The position numbers and the translations under genes are program-made. Below the pieces are notes generated by a model. That model searched no databases, was not told the DNA's origin, and saw nothing but the letters and a program-made list of their open reading frames with translations. 64,000 nt of DNA. Source: Candidatus Eisenbacteria bacterium. Its GTDB lineage: Bacteria; Eisenbacteria; RBG-16-71-46; SZUA-252. The stretch lies in contig VBOW01000042.1 in assembly GCA_005893275.1 (NCBI GenBank), positions 1 to 64,000 on the forward strand, given 5' to 3'. Numbering within the stretch: the stretch's first letter is position 1; every line of letters starts with the position of its first letter. Below, one piece after another: positions 1 through 9,085 of the stretch.

Positions 1-25
1 TCGTCGACCCTGTGGAGGTCATGCC

Positions 26-2698
26 GTGAAAAGGCCCGTTCGGAGCGTGCTCGGAGTTCTCCTCTTTGTCGGTATCGTCCCCTCCGCCTCCATTGCGCGT
101 CCATCCTCGCGCGACCCGGCCCGCGCCCCGCTGTTGCCTACTACCCCCGGGACCTGCCCGGTCCAGGGCCTGATTGCCGTGTCAGGCAACAACTCGGTCT
201 CGCTCTCGTGGCGACCCGAGGGGGCGCCTGGATTTGACCATTATGCTGTGTATCGCTCTACGACGCCGTTTTCCACGGTCGTAGGCCTGACTCCCGTGTC
301 GACATTCCCATCACCAACAGACACGACCTGGGTGGACACGGGACCTACGAATGGGACCACCTACTATTACGCGGTCACCTCCATAGTGAGCGGAGGGCCG
401 GATTGCGGGAACATCTCGAGCGTCGGGCCACGACGGCCCCGCTCCGAGACGGATCTCCAAGTTGTGACAATCTCCCGGCAGCCTCGATTTCCCCGCTTCG
501 ATCCGATCTATTCCACGGTCGCCATGACGGAGCCCTCGGGTTTTGGCCCCTACAATGTAGTGAGGGCGACGGGCCTCGGAGGCGGGCAGACACCATCGAC
601 CCAGCGGTGGCCGAATTTGGGTGACCCGGTCACCTATCTGGCCTCGGTCCGGAATCGCGGCACGAACACCTGGGCGGGAACGATCCACGGGGAGTGGCTG
701 GTCGACGGCGCGGGCATGGCGTTCCCCAACTTGGCGGGCCCGCTAGCGGCGGGGGACCGCCGGACCGCAAGCTTCGTGACTAGCTGGGACGGCCTGTCTC
801 ATGCAATCGAGTTTCGGGTGCTCGACACCGATGCAAGATCCACAAACAACTCGCTATCCATCGACACGAAATCGGTCGCCTTTCTTGCATATGTTGACCG
901 TTCGCACATCGAGGATTTCCGTGACGCCTGGACCCCGCTCTACCCGTTGGCAGCGACTGACGACTTCTTTGACTGGATCAATCGCAGCACCGCGCGCCTC
1001 AATCAGCTATTCGCTAACGGGGGTACCGCAAAGCGCATCCATTACGATGTCTTGGAAGAAGTCCGCGACGGGGATCCGGACCCGAATGTGGCGCGCATCA
1101 ATTTTGCTTCGTTTCCTTTCCGTTTTCATGTCGGCCAGGACAACTTCCGCGCGACGTCCGCGTACTACAACGCTGCCGATGACGTTGATTATGGCTACCT
1201 GCATGAGATGGGTCACCAACTGGGACTGATCGACATCTACCAGATGTCTGTGGCCCCGAGCGGGAACCAAGTCTCTGGGCTTGAATATTCGCCCGCAAAC
1301 GACCTCATGTTCAATGTTAGCCCCTTGATTGGGCCGTCCAGCGCTACTGCGATGACGCACTGGCTCGATGTCGCTCACGGTTACTTCGGGCAATATCTTT
1401 ACCAAATCCCTCGGCGAGTCATCGTGATGTTTCGAAAGTGCGATGGGTCTCCGCTGGTCAACGCATCGGTCAAGCTCTACCAATACTGCGATCGGCCGGG
1501 GCTCGGTCAGGTGCTCACTGCCCAGGTCAAAGCTTCCGGTCTCACAAATGCGCGGGGATATTGGGAGATTCCGAACGTCCAGATCGACACAACGGTCGTG
1601 CCTCCCACATACGCCGGCGACACGCTGCGGGCGAATCCGTGGGGCTATGTGAATATGCTCGGGAATAATGGTGCGCTCCATTTCGAGGTTCAGGCGAACG
1701 GAAGAACGGACTACGCATGGCTGGACATCACGGAGGCAAACGTCGCTTTCTACACCGGCCAAAGGGACTCAGCCTTTTTCCAACGCACGCTCAATATCGG
1801 CCCGGCGGACCTGCGTCTCCGATTCGAGGGAAATCCAACCGCCGAGGGCGGGGAGGCGCCAACCACGGCAACCAATATCGCCTACGAGACAGGCGCATTG
1901 GGTTCCGGCGTCTTCCTTGGACCTGGGAATCAGCTCCAATACGCAGCCGCCTGCAACATCAAAGGCGCCCAGGGGACCGTCCGATTCTGGATCAAACCTC
2001 GCTGGAACGGGAACGATGGACAGGGCCATTTCGCTCTGCGCTTCGGCACGGCGGGTGGAATCCTGATCGGAAAGGATGGCGGTAACTTCTGGCGCATTAT
2101 CTTGAATCGGTATGGAGGTGCCGGAGGCCCCGAACTTGGTGCGGGATTATTTGTGAATGATTGGGTCGCGAACCAGTGGCACCACGTTGCATTCACGTGG
2201 GGGCCGGACACTATAAAGGTCTACGTCGATGGTAGCCTTCGTACGGCCGTATCAGCGCCTGTGCCTCCGCCGTCGGTTAACGCCACCGATCTGCAGCTTG
2301 GCGCTGACGGAGGATCTTCCTATCTCGATGCGGTCATCGACGAAGTCGCGATCAGCGACACGGTGTCGACCGCCGAGGAAATTCGAACCGGTGTAGAGGA
2401 ATCCCCAGCTGACTTTCCCGGGTTCGGGATTCGACTCGGACCGGTGATCCCGAATCCCGCCTGGTCGCGTGTTAACGTGACCTTCGAGTTAGCAAGGCCC
2501 GGTCCCGTTCGCCTGGATATCGTGGACGTCCAGGGGCGCCGGGTCTGTACGCTGGTCAATGCAATACAGGGCGCGGGACCGCATAGTGTCACATGGGACG
2601 GCTTGTCGGGCGGCGTCCAAGTCAGTTCCGGACTTTACTGGTTGGTTGGGAACCACGATGGAAAGAAGGTCTCCAGGAAGCTCGTGCTTATTCGTTAG
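26..2698 (+). CDS. Secreted multidomain HExxH metalloprotease-like protein with FlgD-type tail
   Basis: This 890-residue exported protein starts at a GTG with a GGAGG ribosome site 7 nt upstream and has an N-terminal signal sequence. Residues about 48-130 look like a fibronectin type III domain. A CARDB/adhesion-like region follows. The motif HEMGHQLGLIDIY near residue 393 is a zinc-metalloprotease HExxH site with a further downstream Asp-x-Tyr. A LamG/concanavalin-like domain covers roughly residues 615-800, and the last 80 or so residues form a FlgD-like Ig sorting tail ending in a conserved Arg-Lys-Leu segment. Such tails mark secreted or surface proteins in FCB-type bacteria. The peptidase assignment is inferred from the motif only, and the substrate is unknown. 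G+C is visibly lower here than further downstream. Confidence 0.75.
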   Translation: MKRPVRSVLGVLLFVGIVPSASIARPSSRDPARAPLLPTTPGTCPVQGLIAVSGNNSVSLSWRPEGAPGFDHYAVYRSTTPFSTVVGLTPVSTFPSPTDTTWVDTGPTNGTTYYYAVTSIVSGGPDCGNISSVGPRRPRSETDLQVVTISRQPRFPRFDPIYSTVAMTEPSGFGPYNVVRATGLGGGQTPSTQRWPNLGDPVTYLASVRNRGTNTWAGTIHGEWLVDGAGMAFPNLAGPLAAGDRRTASFVTSWDGLSHAIEFRVLDTDARSTNNSLSIDTKSVAFLAYVDRSHIEDFRDAWTPLYPLAATDDFFDWINRSTARLNQLFANGGTAKRIHYDVLEEVRDGDPDPNVARINFASFPFRFHVGQDNFRATSAYYNAADDVDYGYLHEMGHQLGLIDIYQMSVAPSGNQVSGLEYSPANDLMFNVSPLIGPSSATAMTHWLDVAHGYFGQYLYQIPRRVIVMFRKCDGSPLVNASVKLYQYCDRPGLGQVLTAQVKASGLTNARGYWEIPNVQIDTTVVPPTYAGDTLRANPWGYVNMLGNNGALHFEVQANGRTDYAWLDITEANVAFYTGQRDSAFFQRTLNIGPADLRLRFEGNPTAEGGEAPTTATNIAYETGALGSGVFLGPGNQLQYAAACNIKGAQGTVRFWIKPRWNGNDGQGHFALRFGTAGGILIGKDGGNFWRIILNRYGGAGGPELGAGLFVNDWVANQWHHVAFTWGPDTIKVYVDGSLRTAVSAPVPPPSVNATDLQLGADGGSSYLDAVIDEVAISDTVSTAEEIRTGVEESPADFPGFGIRLGPVIPNPAWSRVNVTFELARPGPVRLDIVDVQGRRVCTLVNAIQGAGPHSVTWDGLSGGVQVSSGLYWLVGNHDGKKVSRKLVLIR

Positions 2699-2702
2699 AA
2701 AT

Positions 2703-2728
2703 TAGGGCTCGCGCGACGCGGCGCCCTA
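2703..2728. terminator. Stem-loop between convergent genes
   Basis: TAGGGC (2703-2708) pairs with GCCCTA (2723-2728), and an inner CGCG/CGCG stem (2710-2713 with 2717-2720) closes a 3-nt loop. It sits where the secreted protein gene and the Omp85 gene converge, and it overlaps the latter's stop codon. There is no U-tract, so a role as a bidirectional terminator or 3'-end stabiliser is inferred. Confidence 0.4.
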
Positions 2729-4066
2729 CGTTCCTGGCGCCGAGGTTGTTCCCCGGAAGGTTTCGCGCCGAGAGCCTTGAAACATCCGATTCACCCGAAT
2801 GCGGACGACCGAGCCCTCCCGGCTCCTGGCGAACTCCACCACGCCCGCAAACCCTCGAGTGCTGGCGAGCCTGAGCCCCACACCATGCGAGAGAGTGACG
2901 TTTCGCAGGGCGACCGCCGTCGGGTCTCCGAACACTTGGCCGACATCCGTGAGGAGGTAGGCATCGAGGGCGGGGCCCAGCACGTCAGAGGACGCCCAGA
3001 TTCCCCAGTGGAATTCCACGTTGGCGAGCGCGATCCCTCGGTCCCGCCAGCGAAGATCCGCATAGCCACGCAACAGGTCTGGCCCACTGTTGGACAGCAG
3101 CCTCTGAAACGCCAGGGGGTCGGATCCCAGGGGTTCCAGATACTGGACAAGCCCGCGGACGGCAAGGAAGCCGACCGAGTCCCCACCGAGCCGCAGGGAT
3201 CCTTGGAGCTCCACGCGAGAGCTCAGAAACGAGGCCTCGTTCCCAATGAAGCTCTTGAGCACGGCCGCCCGCGCGAGCACCAGATCGGGCGGCGCGGATC
3301 GCCCTACATCTTGTTCCGGGCCGATCGCGAGGGAGAAACCAACCTCCGTCCCCACGGAACGACTGTCGTACCCGGAGGGAAGTGACGCGTAGAACCGGGA
3401 AACGAGGGAAGGGGATTCATGGGCTCCAGGATCTTCGGTTTCCACGCCACTGAAGACGAGGTCGACCACCACGTTGGTCACCGATCCGAGCCCCTTGCTT
3501 GCAGAGATACCGAGCCAAGCAGTCTTCTCCCGGTAGAACGCCTCGTTCTCTCTGCGGCTCGCGGGTCCGAGCCCGAAGTAGCGAACGTATGGCTCGACTC
3601 GATAGCCTACGGTTACCTCGGCGCCCGCGTCCCCGTCCGCCACAACCCTCGAGCCGAGGGACACGGAATGGCCGCCTCTCAGGGTGCTCGAGAGACGTAC
3701 CTCGACGCGGCGGTGTGTGCCCAGCGAAGGCTCACGCGATGCAGAGAGTCCGGCGCCCAGGCCGGGAAGGGCTCCGAGACGGGGGATGGGCCCGACGCTG
3801 AACGCGCGCTTCCTCTTGGTCGGGGTGAATCCAGCCCGGGAGAAGAACCCGCGTCGATCAAGGAGATCCAGTGGTGGCCGAATGACTCTTGAGAGAGTCC
3901 CGTGTGAACGAAGGGTCGGTGCTGGTGCTGCCGCCGCCGTCGAATCCATCACCGACGGCGCTTGGGCGAAGCCAAGTCTCGTGCCGTACGCGGCTCCACA
4001 CTGCCAGGCCGCGAGGAAAGCGACCGGGAGAAAGGTTACAAAATGGCCAGCGTGTCTTTTTGCCAT
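2726..4066 (-). CDS. Omp85/BamA-TamA superfamily outer-membrane beta-barrel protein
   Basis: This 446-residue protein has an N-terminal hydrophobic export segment (about residues 8-27) and alternating beta-rich sequence throughout. The region around residues 330-385 carries the bacterial surface antigen (D15) signature: LRGYADLRWRDRG, then an NVEFHWGIW strand, then DVGQVFGD. This is how the C-terminal Omp85 barrel ends in BamA, TamA and ShlB relatives. It is much shorter than BamA (about 800 residues) and shows no POTRA repeats, so it is probably a barrel-only member with an unknown client. The start is an ATG without a clear ribosome site. It lies 30 bp downstream of the Vps62-barrel gene on the same strand and is likely co-transcribed with it. 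Confidence 0.75.
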   Translation of the reverse strand: MAKRHAGHFVTFLPVAFLAAWQCGAAYGTRLGFAQAPSVMDSTAAAAPAPTLRSHGTLSRVIRPPLDLLDRRGFFSRAGFTPTKRKRAFSVGPIPRLGALPGLGAGLSASREPSLGTHRRVEVRLSSTLRGGHSVSLGSRVVADGDAGAEVTVGYRVEPYVRYFGLGPASRRENEAFYREKTAWLGISASKGLGSVTNVVVDLVFSGVETEDPGAHESPSLVSRFYASLPSGYDSRSVGTEVGFSLAIGPEQDVGRSAPPDLVLARAAVLKSFIGNEASFLSSRVELQGSLRLGGDSVGFLAVRGLVQYLEPLGSDPLAFQRLLSNSGPDLLRGYADLRWRDRGIALANVEFHWGIWASSDVLGPALDAYLLTDVGQVFGDPTAVALRNVTLSHGVGLRLASTRGFAGVVEFARSREGSVVRIRVNRMFQGSRRETFRGTTSAPGT

Positions 4067-4096
4067 GCGTTTGCCGGATTCTGGCGGGGGGCCGGC

Positions 4097-6055
4097 CTAA
4101 AATCGGACGTAGTGCCCGACCCAAAGCGTTGCATACCGCAGCCGGTCACCGGCCAGGTTCGCTTCACCGCCCGGACCCGGGGTGTCGAAGTAGCGGAAGT
4201 TCACATCGAGGGCCAGCCTGGGCCTGAGGTAATACTCAACTCCCGCGCTCGCTGTCCAGCCAAGCCCCCAACCGGAGGAGACCAGCTGGTCTCGCTGCGC
4301 CGGCACCCTCACTCGCGACTCCCACCCCGAGGGGCCGCCTCCGATCGTCGCATAGGGACGGAACAGGGCCTCGGGTGCCCGCAGGGCGAAGTTGGCGGTG
4401 ATCGGGTAGACGAAGAGGGCGCCCCCCGCTCCCTCCGTCCGCTTGAATTTCTGGTACCCCCCCACCAGCTCGATTCCTCCGACGCGGAACTTGCCCCAAA
4501 AATTGCGCACGACCGAGATCCCCACGGAGCGGTCATACAGATCCGCGAAGTGACCACCGGGAAACGCCACATTCGAGCCGAGGATGGGGGAACCGAGGCC
4601 CCGCTCGGACCATCCGCTGCGCGGAGCAAGCCCCAGCCGCTCCAGCTCCCGGCGCGCGAGAATACCTCGGGTGTCATGAACGTAACGGGGATGGCGGAAT
4701 ATGTAGAGGTAGTACCAAGGCTGAAACAGATCTTCCAAGAATGAGCGCAGGACGGGGATCCTCCTGACCCGATATGCAGGGTACGTCAAGCCCGGTGCAG
4801 TGCGGTTCCACCCTGCATTGAATGCTGGGCCGAACGGGGCGCGATTCCCGACGTCTGCGAGTTTGACCTCGGAACCGACCGATGGAGCGCTGGGATATCC
4901 CCAGCGAACGGGTAGAAGAAGCCACGCCCATTCGCGCAGCACCTCGGGATGTCGCTGGTAATCGATACGGCTCGGTTCGGGGGTCAAAACAACCCGGAAC
5001 AGACCATGGGGGACGACCCTCAAGGAGTCTTTGTCCGCTCGCGAAACGCTTTCGGTGTGCCCCAGTCCGGCGACCGCTTCCCATTCGCCTGGGTAGGGAA
5101 ATTTTCCGTGCGAGCCCGAATTGCGGTCGCCCGCGAGGATGCGGATCGGGTAATCCAGGATCATATACACTCGGCCCCCGTCGTAAACGACTGGATGGGT
5201 GCGGTCGACGATCTGGGGCCTGTATTCTCCCTGGGGCAGGTTCACGCTTCGGAAGTGGAAGTAATAGTGAACCTCGTCGATTCCCGCGCGATCGGGGGTC
5301 AGCACGACGTTGACGTGCTCCCAATCGCCCTCGTGATTCCCGATGTAATCATTCGTCGGGTAGAAGAACCAATACTGGATGGCCAGTCGATTACGCTCGT
5401 CGAGAAATGGATGAGCGAAAACGGTCGGCTGACGCCACGCAGAACTATCTGCGCCCTGGCGCAGCCGGGCATACGCCCTCCACCATTCCCGCGGGGTTTC
5501 TCCCGGAAAATCGAAGTACCAGACTTCGAGGAGGTCCGGGTCGCTCTCATACCGCGCGCCCATCTCGGTCAGATGCAAGAGGGAATCGGTGTTCAGACCG
5601 TGAAACGGGATGTCCAGGAAGTCCTTGAACTCGTACGGAGCCGCTCTGACCCTGTCGACTCGGAGCGTGTCGGCGAAGAGCATGGGATGGACCGGGATCA
5701 GTTGGTATTTCCGTCCGTGACTGGTCGTGTGATCCCCCCCGGAGAGGACGAGCGTGGGCGCGAATCGCTGGACAAGCGCCTCGAGCCCGGCGCGCCGGGA
5801 TTCGGCAATCCCGTCCCCCTTCTCGCTTTCCTGGGCAGGACCGAAGAGAGAGTCGGCTGCGGCGCGTGAACCGACCAATGGTGGCCTCTGGTCGGGCCGG
5901 ATGATGTCGAGATAGAGACCGCGCTGTCCATGCGTGGACGCGCAGCTCAGAGTCAGGGAGCAGATGACGAGGATGAGAGCGACGGTGAATCGATGCGACG
6001 CGATTCGCGCAGGGGAAATCGCCACGGCCCGCGAATCCGGTTCCGTTCTGCTCAT
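4097..6055 (-). CDS. Vps62-like domain fused to an outer-membrane beta-barrel
   Basis: This is a 652-residue exported protein. I chose the ATG at 6055 over an upstream TTG because GGGGAG lies about 7 nt before it. A hydrophobic segment (about residues 22-38, ending near LTLSCAS) is a signal sequence, but its lipobox is not canonical. Residues about 225-330 contain YWFFYPTNDY and GNHEGDWEHV, the hallmark of Vps62/DUF946 domains. The last 165 or so residues read as an 8-strand opacity/OmpA-type barrel ending in an aromatic residue (HYVRF). The Vps62 fold is known from eukaryotic vacuolar sorting proteins and scattered bacterial proteins of uncertain role. Fusion to a C-terminal barrel would place it at the outer membrane. 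The function is unknown. Confidence 0.7.
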   Translation of the reverse strand: MSRTEPDSRAVAISPARIASHRFTVALILVICSLTLSCASTHGQRGLYLDIIRPDQRPPLVGSRAAADSLFGPAQESEKGDGIAESRRAGLEALVQRFAPTLVLSGGDHTTSHGRKYQLIPVHPMLFADTLRVDRVRAAPYEFKDFLDIPFHGLNTDSLLHLTEMGARYESDPDLLEVWYFDFPGETPREWWRAYARLRQGADSSAWRQPTVFAHPFLDERNRLAIQYWFFYPTNDYIGNHEGDWEHVNVVLTPDRAGIDEVHYYFHFRSVNLPQGEYRPQIVDRTHPVVYDGGRVYMILDYPIRILAGDRNSGSHGKFPYPGEWEAVAGLGHTESVSRADKDSLRVVPHGLFRVVLTPEPSRIDYQRHPEVLREWAWLLLPVRWGYPSAPSVGSEVKLADVGNRAPFGPAFNAGWNRTAPGLTYPAYRVRRIPVLRSFLEDLFQPWYYLYIFRHPRYVHDTRGILARRELERLGLAPRSGWSERGLGSPILGSNVAFPGGHFADLYDRSVGISVVRNFWGKFRVGGIELVGGYQKFKRTEGAGGALFVYPITANFALRAPEALFRPYATIGGGPSGWESRVRVPAQRDQLVSSGWGLGWTASAGVEYYLRPRLALDVNFRYFDTPGPGGEANLAGDRLRYATLWVGHYVRF

Positions 6056-6106
6056 GGCCAAGCTCCCCTCAGCGGGCTGGCAGCACCCGTTAGTACCCCA
6101 AGACCT

Positions 6107-6493
6107 TCATAGTGAGTCCTGCCGTCCCGTACGTGCCGTTGCCGGCAGGCTGCCCATTTGGTAGAACGATGGGGATTTCGAACGGCTGAAATGAGTCACC
6201 GCGAGACTCGGGAAGACGGCGGTGTAGAGAATGCCGTTCTTGGACCCCCAGATCTGTCGTCCGCTGTAGTGCACGAGCCATTGATCCGAGACGCCATGCC
6301 CCAAGACAAGCTCGGTCAGCACGCCCTGTCCGCTCACGTCCGGCGCGTCCTGCGAGATCGCAAAGAACTGGCCGTAGCCTCCTCCGAAACCCAAAATGAA
6401 ACCCTCGCGGTTGCCATCGAACCCGAACGCATCGGAAAACGGAGTGATGAGAACGACCAACGCGAGGAGAAAAGGTATTCGGTGCCGAGGCAT
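6107..6493 (-). CDS. Short exported beta-barrel-like protein, possibly truncated
   Basis: The ORF can be extended upstream, but the convincing start is the ATG at 6493, preceded by GGGAGG and followed by a good signal peptide (PFLLALVVLITPFSDAFG). The mature part has glycine/aromatic beta-strands (LGFGGGYGQFF, then LVHYSGRQIWG) like the first strands of a small outer-membrane barrel. The product is only 128 residues. Its last 16 or so residues (GSLPATARTGRQDSL) do not look barrel-like and lack a terminal aromatic residue. A 3' truncation or frameshift is therefore likely. It may be a decaying gene; this is inference only. Confidence 0.5.
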   Translation of the reverse strand: MPRHRIPFLLALVVLITPFSDAFGFDGNREGFILGFGGGYGQFFAISQDAPDVSGQGVLTELVLGHGVSDQWLVHYSGRQIWGSKNGILYTAVFPSLAVTHFSRSKSPSFYQMGSLPATARTGRQDSL

Positions 6494-6761
6494 GATAGGA
6501 CCTCCCGACTGGTCCAGACGCCGGCAGCTACGGCGCAGGCGGCGGGACGACGCTGCGGCGCCTCTCGCCGCGGAGAGAAGGGTGCGGAACAGCCCGCACT
6601 CGTGCGCCAGCCTATTCCCGCGGTGCCACCTCCTCAAGCGCCGATTTGACCTCTTCCGTTCGCACGATCTGAGGCCTCGTACCCGAATGGCCCGTCTAAT
6701 TCTTGACCGCACCAAGTCGACGATACCTTCGTACAGCTCCCCAATGTTCGGCCGGACTACC

Positions 6762-7445
6762 TCAACCGACCCGTTTGGCGGCACCGAATCCCAACCCCAG
6801 GCCTAGATAAATCTGGAAGTAGGCCGGCTCGACTCTCATGGAGCCGGCGCCAAGCTGTTGCGGCACCCCGAAGGTCTTGAGGAATCGCACTCCACCCTCC
6901 AGCGCCACAGTGTTATGGATGTTGAAGTCGGTTCCGAGCGTGAGGTCCCATCCAAATCCCGTCTCCGTCCGGCTCCGCAGATTCTGCCGGATTTCGTTTT
7001 CGCGATTCGCGTCATCGGGCACTACGACGTCGGTGCTGATGTTGTAGACGACGAGCGCGATATTGGTGCCGACGTGCGGTCGAACGAGGCCACGACCGTG
7101 GGGTCCTATTCGTCCGCCGAGATAGATCCGATAATAGTTTTGGTTGGTTTGCTGCTCGACCCGCAGGCCGGTCTGCTCGTCCTGAAACCCCGTGGTCTGG
7201 CTGAGCATATTCACGACGTCGAACCCTAGGGTGCCGGCGAAGAGATTATGAACCTGCCGGAGCGGAGCAATGACAGCCACGCCTCCACCCCACGAGGGGC
7301 GGCTGAAGCGACTGGCGTCCTGGCCGGTTGGCGTCATCCGCACTCCATAAACCTGGACTTTTCCAGCCGCATTGGCCGTGAGCGGAAATCCCGCGATAAG
7401 AGTCACGCAGAGAAGACCTTGCTTCCAGGCTCGAACGGTACGCAT
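6762..7445 (-). CDS. Outer-membrane beta-barrel family protein
   Basis: This 227-residue protein has an N-terminal signal peptide (about residues 8-27, ending in ANAAG) and amphipathic beta-strand alternation to the C-terminus, which closes with YFQIYLGLGLGFG. The ATG start has GGGAGG 6 nt upstream. It resembles porin-like or opacity-like small barrels, but I recognise no named family. It is 268 bp upstream of the short barrel-like gene on the same strand. The interval 6494-6761 between them shows no convincing coding signal. Confidence 0.6.
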   Translation of the reverse strand: MRTVRAWKQGLLCVTLIAGFPLTANAAGKVQVYGVRMTPTGQDASRFSRPSWGGGVAVIAPLRQVHNLFAGTLGFDVVNMLSQTTGFQDEQTGLRVEQQTNQNYYRIYLGGRIGPHGRGLVRPHVGTNIALVVYNISTDVVVPDDANRENEIRQNLRSRTETGFGWDLTLGTDFNIHNTVALEGGVRFLKTFGVPQQLGAGSMRVEPAYFQIYLGLGLGFGAAKRVG

Positions 7446-7975
7446 GGAATCCTCCCAGTTGGAGTACGGCTCAGCCCAAAGCTAGCGATCCAATGCCAAT
7501 GGGAAAGCGAGCGAGCGAGAGTTTGAGATGAGCTTGAGTCGGGACGACATAACGGCTCGTCACTCCCAGTCGCGGGTCGTCACGCCATGCCGCGCCGCTC
7601 AGGGTGCCATGCTATGCCTTTACAAGCCGCAAGGCTCGTCTTTCATACGAAAGACGAATGTCGCTAACGGGCGAAATCCAGCGCTGGCACGGCGAGCCGC
7701 TTAGGAGTATTGCCCCGATTCTCCCCACGACACGACAGAAGGCAGACCTTCGACCTCCGGCGGACCCTATCGGGCACAATGGAGCGACCTGGACCTGACG
7801 AATTCCCCTGGCGCGCCGGTAGACGTGCCACCAGCGCAGGCGCGACCCGGGGAGGTGCCGCCCCGAGGCTCTACCCGTTCCCGCCGCGATCTCTGAGGAT
7901 TCGCGCGGCCATCACGGTTGCGACTGCTTACGGCCGGATACCGAGGAAGACAATCAGGAGCAGGAAACCGCCTCA
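7446..7975. other. 530-bp stretch without a recognisable gene
   Basis: This gap separates the rho 3' end from the barrel gene 5' end; both are on the minus strand. The short ORFs inside it have no ribosome sites and protein-like composition is absent. It contains a perfect hairpin-forming inverted repeat (7636-7657) and a GAGC-type short repeat near 7505-7520. I found no tRNA, riboswitch or clear promoter. Confidence 0.5.
7636..7657. repeat. Perfect 9-bp inverted repeat, 4-nt loop
   Basis: TCGTCTTTC (7636-7644), loop ATAC, GAAAGACGA (7649-7657). It lies about 320 bp past the rho stop and 190 bp before the barrel gene start. No U-run follows on either strand, so a dyad operator or processing hairpin is as likely as a terminator. 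Confidence 0.55.
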
Positions 7976-9064
7976 TCACCCCACGTGCTTCAGCAGTTCC
8001 TCGTTGGTCGGCCACTGCTCCAGCGCTTTCCGTAACTCTAGGATGGCCTGCTTGGGCGGGAGCCCAAGGGCGTGTCGGCGGAGCCGGTTGATCGCGTCGA
8101 TATCTGCCTTGGAGTAGAGAAGCTCATCCCGCCGCGTCCCGCTCTTGGCGATGCTGATGGCGGGGAAGACCCGCTGCTCAGCAAGGGCGCGGTCGAGAAC
8201 GATCTCGCTGTTTCCAGTCCCCTTGAACTCCTCGAAAATCATATCGTCCATGCGCGAGCCGGTCTCAATCAATGCGGTCGCGAGGACCGTGATCGATCCG
8301 CCATTCTCCACGTTTCGCGCCATTCCGAAGAACTTGCGCGGAATCTCGAGCGCGCGAGAATCCAATCCGCCGCTCATGGTGCGTCCCGAGTCGGAGCCAT
8401 ACGAATTGAATGCGCGGCCCATGCGCGTGAGGCTGTCCACGAGCACTACCACGTGGCGCCCGCACATCAGCTCGCAGCGCACTGTCGCCATGCACATGGT
8501 CGCGAGTTGGACGTGATCCTCCAGCGATTGATCACTGCTGCTTGCGAGCACCTCGGCCGAAACCTTGCGCCGGAAGTGGGTCACTTCCTCGGGTCGCTCA
8601 TCGACGAGCAAGACGATCACGCTGGTGTCCGGCGCGTCGGCGAGGATGGCGGTGGCGAGCTCCTCCAGCAACTGGGTCTTGCCGGCCTTGGGGGGCGAGA
8701 CAATAAGCCCGCGCGTGCCGCGTCCGATGGGCGCGAAGAGATCGATGATGCGGGTCGACACGTTCCCCTCGGTGCCCAGGCGAAAACGCCGGTCAGGATT
8801 CGTGGCCGTCAGCTTGGTGAACGAAGCGCGCTCGCGAAAGGCTTCCGGCTCCAGGCCACAGATCAATTCGACGTTGTCAAGCCGCAGGCCCTGTCTCTCC
8901 GGTCTGGCGGAGCCGGAAACGAGGGCGCCGGAGATCAATTGGAAGCGTTGGATGAGCGCCGCGGGGACAAAGACGTCCTGCCGGCTTGGCGCGAAGGAGC
9001 GAGCGGGGTCGCGTAGAAAGCCGCCGCCCCGCTCGAGGATTTCAAGAACTCCGGAGACGGTCAT
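7976..9064 (-). CDS. rho: Transcription termination factor Rho, N-terminal domain absent
   Basis: This is an RNA-dependent helicase that would terminate transcription. The 362-residue protein begins directly at the cold-shock-like RNA-binding domain (GVLEILERGGGFLR at residues 5-18), whereas typical Rho proteins have about 50 or more residues before it. The ATPase core is intact: P-loop SPPKAGKT near residue 123, LVDERPEEVT, Walker B VVVLVDSLTRMGRAFN, and the FEEFKGTGNSE segment near the R-loop. GGAGGGG precedes the ATG by a few nucleotides, supporting this start. It follows the ICMT-like gene by 21 bp. It may be a divergent paralogue or the sole Rho; the window cannot tell. Confidence 0.88.
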   Translation of the reverse strand: MTVSGVLEILERGGGFLRDPARSFAPSRQDVFVPAALIQRFQLISGALVSGSARPERQGLRLDNVELICGLEPEAFRERASFTKLTATNPDRRFRLGTEGNVSTRIIDLFAPIGRGTRGLIVSPPKAGKTQLLEELATAILADAPDTSVIVLLVDERPEEVTHFRRKVSAEVLASSSDQSLEDHVQLATMCMATVRCELMCGRHVVVLVDSLTRMGRAFNSYGSDSGRTMSGGLDSRALEIPRKFFGMARNVENGGSITVLATALIETGSRMDDMIFEEFKGTGNSEIVLDRALAEQRVFPAISIAKSGTRRDELLYSKADIDAINRLRRHALGLPPKQAILELRKALEQWPTNEELLKHVG

Positions 9065-9085
9065 TGCGCCCCTCCATAATAGCCT

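Noticed and set aside
7604-7975. Short ORFs and possible tRNA or riboswitch in the 530-bp gap
   Set aside because: No ribosome sites, no T-loop GGTTCGAATCC-type sequence, no recognisable riboswitch core. Only the dyad at 7636 is convincing.
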